Part shown: positions 14,817-20,736 of the stretch, one piece after another
Layout: each line of letters starts with the position of its first letter
How positions within the stretch are numbered: position 1 is the stretch's first letter
From: Desulfuromonadaceae bacterium
GTDB taxonomy: Bacteria; Desulfobacterota; Desulfuromonadia; Desulfuromonadales; UBA2294
NCBI GenBank assembly: GCA_024636225.1
Contig: JAGXHN010000043.1
Location: 1-20,736, forward strand
Direction: 5' to 3'
Length of the DNA stretch: 20,736 bases
Notes under the pieces: generated by a model
What the model was told of the DNA's origin: nothing
What the model saw: the letters and a program-made list of their open reading frames with translations, nothing else
Databases searched by the model: none
Made by a program: the position numbers and the translations under genes

Positions 14817-17003
14817 TTGTCCGGTCACACCTCTGCGGCACATTCCAGCATCGACTCTCTGCGCAGCAAGGTACTGATCCCTTTTTTCCTGATCCTGACA
14901 GCCGTTGGGGCCATAGCGACAATCGTCAGTCTCTATATGATCACTGACACTCTGGCCAGATCTGCCGACACAAAACTGATCGCTTTTCAACAGCAGATTG
15001 ATCAGGAGATTCGAACGCTGGAGACCGACTTATTACAGAAATCAGAGCTGTTCGAAATCTTCTACCGGATCAACCAATCCTCCTCCCTTCACGTCATCGA
15101 CAGGAACGCTGTTGAAAAGCTGATTAAAGGGTCGCTGCTTGCGAGTCACATCAGAGCCAGTTTTGTAGAACCGCAGTCGCCTGGAAAAGCCCCTGTCACA
15201 ACCTTGGGGGAGATGTTTGCACAAGCAGAAGCGAGCCATAAAAAACGGATTCGTTTCACGACCGATTTTGGGACCGCTCCTGCTCTCACGCTTGTCACAC
15301 CGATTATTGTCAATAACCGTGTCGAGCAGTTTATTCTTCTTCAGGCAACCCTGGATCAGGCTTATCTCAAACAGATTGCCGACCCCCTCCAGATCAAAAT
15401 CACACTGTTTGGTATCGATGGCGAACCTCTGGTCAAGAGTCACAACAATGTCAGCCGCCAACAGTTGGGCACACTGCTGCTGCAGCGTGTTTTGGACGGT
15501 GAAAAGCTGTTCATGACCGACTCCAGCTTCATCGCGAACCGCATCATGTACAGCGTCATTCCGCTCGATACAACCGATAAAATTCTGCTGGCAATCACTC
15601 TGCCGATGACCGACATGACGGATCTGATCGCCAGCTTCTTCTCTCGTGCAGCGTTAACTTTTTTGACGACACTATTGATCTGCTCATTACTTTTTTATCG
15701 CCAAATCAACAAGATCACGAAACCGATCGAAGATATTCTTTCGGCAACACGCGCCATAGCAGACGGCAACCTCGATTGCCGACTGCAGGTGGCGCAGGCT
15801 GGAGAGTTTAAACAGCTTGCTCATGCGTTCAATAACATGATGACCAGCCTGAGTACCGTCCACGCCGACCGCATCAGACAAGAACGCGAGTTAACCATTG
15901 CCCAGGAAGGCCTGCGCTATAAAGATTTACTTGAAAACAAGAATAGAGAGATCGAGAGCTACAACAAGGAACTGGCTGAGCACAACAAAGAACTCTCCGT
16001 ATTACTGCAGATTACCCAGGAGATGTCCTCCACCCTCGACCTCGACACTCTCTTCGCCAATATGCTGAATTCACTCAGAAACATGATTGGATGCCAGACG
16101 CTCATCCTCCTGACGTACGACCCCGGTTCTGAATTACTCGAAGTCAGTCAAACCTTCGGCATCGACAGAGAGGCTTTAGCCGATGTCACTTTTAAGTTGA
16201 CGGAAGGGATCTCCGGAGAGAGTGCGCGAACCAAAAAAACGATTTACGCGCCGGATCTCAAGATTGAAAAACGCTATCTGAGTTACAAAAAAACATTAAC
16301 CGTGTTCGGTTCCATGATCTCCATCCCGTTGATCACCCATGACAGACTCTGTGGCGTACTGAATCTGCATAAAGATAAAATTAATAGCTTCGACAACGCG
16401 GAGATAGCTATGTGCGAGGCGGTTGCCTCTCAGGCGGCGATCGCGATTGAAAACGTCGCACTGTACAATAAAGCGACCGAACTTTCCATTACGGACGAAT
16501 TAACCGGTCTTGCCAACAGACGTCATTTCCAGAATATTTTTGATCGTGAAATCATTTTGACAGAACGTTATGCGACGACTCTCAGTCTGATCATGATTGA
16601 CATCGACCATTTTAAAAAATACAACGATTATCATGGCCACCTGCAAGGTGATGTTGTTTTGAAAAAAGTTGCTGACTGTCTGTTGCACAATACCCGTGGC
16701 ATCGATTTAACCTGCCGCTTTGGTGGCGAAGAATTCATCATTCTTCTCCCGAAAACAACATCAGATGGAGCCATGATTACCGCAGAAAAATTACGGCGAG
16801 TGATCGAAGCAGAGCATTTCAACGGCGAAGAAGAGAGCCAACCCGAAGGGAGGCTTACCTTGTCACTTGGAGTTGCGAGCTATCCTGATCACACATCCGA
16901 CATTCACACCCTTCTGGAACTGGCCGACCAGGCACTCTATAGAGCCAAGGATCAAGGGCGTAATCGGGTTGTTGTCTTTTCGCCGAATAAAAAAACAGCC
17001 TGA
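14817..17003 (+). CDS. Membrane diguanylate cyclase (GGEEF) with periplasmic sensor, HAMP and GAF domains, TTG start
   Basis: The frame is open from a GTG at 14796 inside the previous gene, but GAGGAG at 14804-14809 sits 7 nt before a TTG at 14817. I take that TTG as the start (728 aa). Domains in this numbering: TM1 (about 19-42), a periplasmic Cache-like sensor (about 43-274), TM2 (275-294), HAMP (about 295-347), a coiled coil (to about 395), GAF (about 408-548) and GGDEF (558-723). The active-site motif is GGEEF (636-640). It is preceded by RGID (627-630), the RxxD inhibitory site at the correct 5-residue spacing, so the enzyme should make c-di-GMP and be product-inhibited. Only one base separates it from the HD-GYP stop codon, so synthesis and hydrolysis of c-di-GMP are encoded together. 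A terminator hairpin overlaps its stop codon. Confidence 0.92.
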   Translation: MSGHTSAAHSSIDSLRSKVLIPFFLILTAVGAIATIVSLYMITDTLARSADTKLIAFQQQIDQEIRTLETDLLQKSELFEIFYRINQSSSLHVIDRNAVEKLIKGSLLASHIRASFVEPQSPGKAPVTTLGEMFAQAEASHKKRIRFTTDFGTAPALTLVTPIIVNNRVEQFILLQATLDQAYLKQIADPLQIKITLFGIDGEPLVKSHNNVSRQQLGTLLLQRVLDGEKLFMTDSSFIANRIMYSVIPLDTTDKILLAITLPMTDMTDLIASFFSRAALTFLTTLLICSLLFYRQINKITKPIEDILSATRAIADGNLDCRLQVAQAGEFKQLAHAFNNMMTSLSTVHADRIRQERELTIAQEGLRYKDLLENKNREIESYNKELAEHNKELSVLLQITQEMSSTLDLDTLFANMLNSLRNMIGCQTLILLTYDPGSELLEVSQTFGIDREALADVTFKLTEGISGESARTKKTIYAPDLKIEKRYLSYKKTLTVFGSMISIPLITHDRLCGVLNLHKDKINSFDNAEIAMCEAVASQAAIAIENVALYNKATELSITDELTGLANRRHFQNIFDREIILTERYATTLSLIMIDIDHFKKYNDYHGHLQGDVVLKKVADCLLHNTRGIDLTCRFGGEEFIILLPKTTSDGAMITAEKLRRVIEAEHFNGEEESQPEGRLTLSLGVASYPDHTSDIHTLLELADQALYRAKDQGRNRVVVFSPNKKTA

Positions 17004-17027
17004 TTCCAACAGGGAACCAGGCTGTTT
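16993..17027. terminator. Bidirectional intrinsic terminator between the diguanylate cyclase gene and argC
   Basis: AAACAGCCTG (16993-17002) pairs perfectly with CAGGCTGTTT (17018-17027). An inner TTCC/GGAA pairing and a 5-nt loop extend the stem after one A-C mismatch. An A run precedes it and TTTATT follows, so it can work for both convergent genes. It overlaps the cyclase stop codon and ends 20 nt before the argC stop codon. Confidence 0.85.
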
Positions 17028-17047
17028 ATTCGAGAATATCGCTACGC

Positions 17048-18085
17048 TTACGGAAACAGCCCAACCTGGTTCAGACCGGTCGTCTCTTCCAGCCCGAGCA
17101 GAATATTCATATTCTGCACCGCCTGTCCGGCAGCCCCCTTCACCAGATTATCAATGGCCGAAACAACAACAACGCGACCGGTGCGCTCGTCGCAAACGAC
17201 GCCGATATCACAATAATTACTGCCACGCACATAACCGACATCCGGCAACATGCCGACCGGCAGAACGCGCACAAACGGCTCTTTGGCGTAGAACTCTTTG
17301 AACAGGGAGAGGACCGTCTGCGTCGACATGAATGGCGTCAGCGTCGCGTAGCAAGTGGTCAGGATCCCTCTATTCACCGGAAGAAGGTGAGGGGTAAAGC
17401 TGACGGTAACCTTTTTCCCTGCCAGTTCTGTCAAAGTCTGTTCAATCTCCGGGGTGTGACGATGAGTCGCGACGCCATACGCCTTGAACGACTCGTTCAC
17501 CTCACAATAAAGACTCCCCTCTTTAGCAACCCTCCCGGCGCCACTGACGCCCGATTTGCTGTCGATAATCAGAGAATCAATATCGAGACTGTTCTGTGTG
17601 AGCAAAGGAGCAAGAGCGAGAGCAACAGTGGTCGGGTAACAGCCGGGATTGGCGATCAGTCGCGCGCCGTTGATCTTGTCACGAAACAGCTCAGGGAGGC
17701 CGTAAACCGCCTCTTGAAGAAGTTGCGGACTCGAATGCGGCTGATACCAGTCTGCGTAAAGATCTGCGTCGTGCAGACGATAATCGGCCGAGAGATCGAT
17801 CACCTTTTTACCGGCATCCAGAAACAGCGGCACAACCTCCATCGCTGTTTTGTGCGGTAGGGCCGTAAAAACCAGATCCGCTTTGCTGCAGATCAGTTTG
17901 ATATCGACCGGGTCACAAACCAGATCAAGCTGGCGGCGCATCGACGGAAATACTTCTGAAAAAGGGAGGCCGGTATGCTGCCGGGAAGTCAGACAGGTTA
18001 TTTTTACTCCCGGATGGGGGACCAGAAGCCTGGCCAACTCAACTCCGGTATAACCACTTGCACCTACAATCGCAATATTCGTCAT
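17048..18085 (-). CDS. argC: N-acetyl-gamma-glutamyl-phosphate reductase
   Basis: The 345-aa protein has the usual ArgC length. An N-terminal NADP-binding fold with [16 protein letters not shown] (5-20) is followed by the catalytic cysteine motif NPGCYPT (Cys149), SGVSGAGR, and the histidine-containing [11 protein letters not shown] near residue 210. It reduces N-acetylglutamyl phosphate to the semialdehyde in arginine synthesis. AAGGAG lies 8 nt before the ATG. A strong terminator hairpin ends only about 17 nt upstream, leaving no room for a promoter after it. argC is therefore probably transcribed by read-through from rplM-rpsI or from a promoter inside the hairpin region. No arginine-repressor (ARG box) pattern is visible. 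Confidence 0.97.
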   Translation of the reverse strand: MTNIAIVGASGYTGVELARLLVPHPGVKITCLTSRQHTGLPFSEVFPSMRRQLDLVCDPVDIKLICSKADLVFTALPHKTAMEVVPLFLDAGKKVIDLSADYRLHDADLYADWYQPHSSPQLLQEAVYGLPELFRDKINGARLIANPGCYPTTVALALAPLLTQNSLDIDSLIIDSKSGVSGAGRVAKEGSLYCEVNESFKAYGVATHRHTPEIEQTLTELAGKKVTVSFTPHLLPVNRGILTTCYATLTPFMSTQTVLSLFKEFYAKEPFVRVLPVGMLPDVGYVRGSNYCDIGVVCDERTGRVVVVSAIDNLVKGAAGQAVQNMNILLGLEETTGLNQVGLFP

Positions 18086-18102
18086 ATCATCTCCTTAAAA
18101 CC

Positions 18103-18138
18103 AAAAAAGGGAAACCCGAGGGCTTCCCTTTTTTTTGA
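18103..18138 (-). terminator. Intrinsic terminator after rpsI, just upstream of argC
   Basis: AAAAAAGGGAA pairs with TTCCCTTTTTT around a short GC-rich centre (CCCGAGGG region), giving a stem of at least 11 bp with T runs on the outgoing side of both strands. On the minus strand it ends the rplM-rpsI transcript. Its proximity to the argC ribosome binding site suggests partial read-through or attenuation. Confidence 0.85.
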
Positions 18139-18149
18139 CAGATACCGTC

Positions 18150-18171
18150 TCTTCCGGCCAAAACCGGAAGA
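18150..18171 (-). promoter_or_regulatory. Second hairpin directly after the rpsI stop codon
   Basis: TCTTCCGG and CCGGAAGA form a perfect 8-bp stem with the 6-nt loop CCAAAA. It begins 3 nt after the rpsI stop (which is a double TAA TAA) and precedes the main terminator by about 12 nt. Without its own T run it may protect the 3' end of the ribosomal protein mRNA or take part in an alternative fold with the terminator. Confidence 0.5.
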
Positions 18172-18174
18172 TTA

Positions 18175-18567
18175 TTAACGCTTGGAGAACTGGAAGCTGG
18201 CGCGTGCGGCTTTACGCCCATACTTCTTACGTTCTTTGATACGGCTGTCACGTGTGATGAAGCCGGCTTTTTTCAGGGTGCCGCGCAGCGTCACATCAAC
18301 ACCGAGCAGTGCCTTGGTGATGCCATGCTTGATCGCACCCGCCTGTCCTGAAGGACCGCCGCCATTTACATTGACCCAGACATCAAAACGACCAAGATTC
18401 TCTGTCAGCTCAAGAGGCTGACGAATAATCATCTTGGAGGTTTCACGGCCAAAATATTCATCAATATCACGATGATTAACCGTAATTTTGCCGGTTCCAG
18501 GGGACAACCAGACACGGGCAATGGAAGTTTTTCTTTTACCGGTCGCATAAGTTTTTTGTTCAGGCAT
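18175..18567 (-). CDS. rpsI: 30S ribosomal protein S9
   Basis: The 130-aa protein is a complete S9. It has the N-terminal [14 protein letters not shown], the central [20 protein letters not shown], and the conserved basic C-terminal tail [16 protein letters not shown] that reaches the ribosomal P site. TAGGAG about 8 nt before the ATG is a strong ribosome binding site. It follows rplM with a 14-nt gap, the near-universal order in bacteria. Confidence 0.98.
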   Translation of the reverse strand: MPEQKTYATGKRKTSIARVWLSPGTGKITVNHRDIDEYFGRETSKMIIRQPLELTENLGRFDVWVNVNGGGPSGQAGAIKHGITKALLGVDVTLRGTLKKAGFITRDSRIKERKKYGRKAARASFQFSKR

Positions 18568-18581
18568 TATTATCTCCTACC

Positions 18582-19010
18582 TCAAAAGGACAGCGTTTTA
18601 GGTTGCTGTGCAGCATGAGGATGATCAGTACCGCTGTAAACTTTCAGTTTTTTGATGAGCTGACGGCCCAGACGATTCTTGGGGAGCATCCCTTTGACCG
18701 CTTTTTTAATCAGCTCTTCCGGACGCTTTTCAAGAAGTTTTGCAGCCGTTATCGATTTCAACCCACCTTGATAACCGGAATAATGATAATAAGTTTTGTC
18801 AGCAAACTTTTGACCGGTCAATTTAACCTTGTCAGCGTTGACGACAACAACAAAATCACCGGTGTCGACACTTGGTGAATAGATCGCCTTGTGTTTACCG
18901 CGCAAAATGGTGGCAATTTCACTTGCAACCCGGCCAAGAACCTGATCGTCCATATCAATAACAAACCAGGCCCTGCTCACTTCATTCTCTTTAGCAACTT
19001 GCGTACTCAT
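18582..19010 (-). CDS. rplM: 50S ribosomal protein L13
   Basis: The 142-aa protein starting at the ATG at 19010 has the standard L13 length. The frame is open to 19055, but the additional 15 residues are not part of the family and GAGG lies at the proper distance before 19010. Recognisable L13 segments include [51 protein letters not shown] and [19 protein letters not shown]. It is an early-assembly large-subunit protein that in E. coli controls its own operon. It begins a transcript from the promoter at the truA stop codon. Confidence 0.97.
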   Translation of the reverse strand: MSTQVAKENEVSRAWFVIDMDDQVLGRVASEIATILRGKHKAIYSPSVDTGDFVVVVNADKVKLTGQKFADKTYYHYSGYQGGLKSITAAKLLEKRPEELIKKAVKGMLPKNRLGRQLIKKLKVYSGTDHPHAAQQPKTLSF

Positions 19011-19065
19011 TAATAATCCTCTCTGACAATCAATCTGTGAAGTTACGGGGCTCACAGAAAAAAGA

Positions 19066-19094
19066 AAAATATCTGATTCCTCTCACCTTGTCAA
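19066..19094 (-). promoter_or_regulatory. Sigma-70-like promoter for rplM-rpsI
   Basis: On the minus strand a perfect TTGACA (19094-19089) is followed after exactly 17 nt by TATTTT (19071-19066, 4 of 6 consensus). The -35 box overlaps the truA stop codon. Transcription would start near 19059, giving a leader of about 49 nt before rplM. Perfect -35, ideal spacing and an AT-rich -10 make this the best promoter in the window. Confidence 0.65.
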
Positions 19095-19876
19095 GAATTT
19101 TCTCGACATTCAAAGCAGGTTTTCATCTCAGCCAAACTTACATCGTACCAGACCTTCATGAGACAAAGTCCTGCCGCAGGTGCCGTGACACCTGAAACCG
19201 TTCTTTGGCCATTTTTCAGCAACTCATTTATCGTCGTGAGCGGTCGTTTTCCCAAACCTGTTTCAACCAGAGTTCCGACAACAATCCGCACCATATTTCG
19301 CAAAAAACCGTCGCCAGCAATATCGATATGAATCACGCCGCGCTTTTCGGTAATCTCGACGCCGACAATCTCTCGCTCTGTCGTTGATGCATCACAGCCA
19401 CTGGAACGAAAAGCTGAAAAATCGTGCCGACCAAGCAGACTGGAGATTCCCTGTCTCATGATCTCCAGATCGAGCTGATTGCGAATATGCCAGTAACGTC
19501 CTGAAAGGAGCGGTGATCGCACCTCCCCCTGCCAGATGCTGTACCGGTACCATTTACCAACGGCACTGAAACGGGCATGAAAATCATTCGGAACCACTTC
19601 AGCACTGAGGACAGCAATATCGCTGGGTAAAAAATGGTTCACTCCTTCGCGATAGGCCCCCATCGACAAAAGGTCATTAATGCGAAAATGAGCGACCAAA
19701 CCCCTGGCATGAACACCGGCATCAGTCCGTCCGGAGGAGTGAAGTCGAACGGGTTCACGTACAACCTTCTCGATCGCTTCTTCGATAATTTTCTGCAGCG
19801 ATGCCCCTTCGGGTTGCCATTGCCAACCGATGTAGTTCGCACCATCATATTCAATCAATAAACGAATCGTGTACAT
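19091..19876 (-). CDS. truA: tRNA pseudouridine(38-40) synthase TruA
   Basis: The protein is 261 aa from the ATG at 19876. A GTG at 19885 would add three residues and is not excluded; neither start has a strong ribosome binding site. The start MYTIRLLIEYDGANYIGWQ and the catalytic SSGRTDAGVHA with Asp52 are diagnostic. FLRNMVRIVVGTLVETG near the C-terminus is also typical. TruA makes pseudouridine at positions 38-40 in the anticodon arm of many tRNAs. It lies between leuB and rplM on the same strand. A separate promoter for rplM overlaps its stop codon. Confidence 0.96.
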   Translation of the reverse strand: MYTIRLLIEYDGANYIGWQWQPEGASLQKIIEEAIEKVVREPVRLHSSGRTDAGVHARGLVAHFRINDLLSMGAYREGVNHFLPSDIAVLSAEVVPNDFHARFSAVGKWYRYSIWQGEVRSPLLSGRYWHIRNQLDLEIMRQGISSLLGRHDFSAFRSSGCDASTTEREIVGVEITEKRGVIHIDIAGDGFLRNMVRIVVGTLVETGLGKRPLTTINELLKNGQRTVSGVTAPAAGLCLMKVWYDVSLAEMKTCFECRENS

Positions 19877-19992
19877 CAGGCTCACAAAAGATTTAATAAC
19901 GAACCAGATCGCTGGAGCCGATCAATGCAGAGACGAAAGCCTGCGTATTCACAGCAATACAAACGCAAGCGGACTGACCCGGCATGAGAACT

Positions 19993-20013
19993 AAAAAGAG
20001 AGCTGTATCTCTT
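19993..20013 (-). terminator. Weak intrinsic terminator after leuB
   Basis: AAGAGA and TCTCTT form a 6-bp stem with a 6-nt loop. On the minus strand this is followed directly by TTT, continuing the T run. It begins 11 nt after the leuB stop codon. The stem is short and AT-rich, so termination may be incomplete and truA may be partly read from leuB. Confidence 0.4.
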
Positions 20014-20024
20014 GTCGCACCGAC

Positions 20025-20736
<712 letters not shown>

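Overview
The window reads as chromosomal core DNA of a delta-proteobacterium-like organism, most probably of the Desulfuromonadales (Geobacter/Desulfuromonas/Pelobacter relatives). The grounds are the gene order (queA-tgt-yajC-secD-secF next to recJ; leuB, truA, rplM, rpsI, argC together; a chorismate mutase/prephenate dehydratase fusion before tyrA), a CxxCH haem-c motif in a c-di-GMP signalling protein, and a possible sigma-54 type promoter. This is inference from family knowledge; no database was searched. Coding density is high. I found no tRNA, rRNA, CRISPR array, insertion sequence or phage gene.

Layout. 1-1441, minus strand: the 5' part of tyrA and complete pheA (phenylalanine/tyrosine synthesis). 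1670-3668, plus strand: a tight two-gene unit of a PLP aminotransferase and a formate/nitrite-type channel. It is bracketed by a near-identical 22/23-nt direct repeat and interrupts an otherwise minus-strand run. 3792-12161, minus strand, read from right to left: queA, tgt, yajC, secD, secF, a membrane-anchored TPR protein, a parallel beta-helix lipoprotein and recJ. This joins queuosine tRNA modification, the Sec accessory complex, two envelope proteins and a DNA repair exonuclease. A perfect 12-bp hairpin splits this run between the TPR and beta-helix genes. 12245-12430, minus strand: a small DUF2065 membrane protein that probably starts at GTG.

12734-17003, plus strand: the most distinctive locus. 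A membrane HD-GYP c-di-GMP phosphodiesterase, whose periplasmic sensor carries a c-type haem site, is followed one base later by a membrane GGEEF diguanylate cyclase with its own periplasmic sensor, HAMP and GAF domains. All key catalytic motifs of both are intact, so one mRNA should encode an opposed synthesis/degradation pair. It is preceded by a 303-nt intergenic region with a candidate promoter and a structured leader, and closed by a bidirectional terminator shared with argC.

17048-20736, minus strand: leuB (partial), truA, then rplM-rpsI from a good sigma-70-like promoter that overlaps the truA stop codon, then tandem hairpins including an intrinsic terminator, then argC. The terminator lies so close to argC that argC probably depends on read-through. 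Several start sites were revised from the longest reading frame: beta-helix lipoprotein, DUF2065, diguanylate cyclase, rplM and truA.
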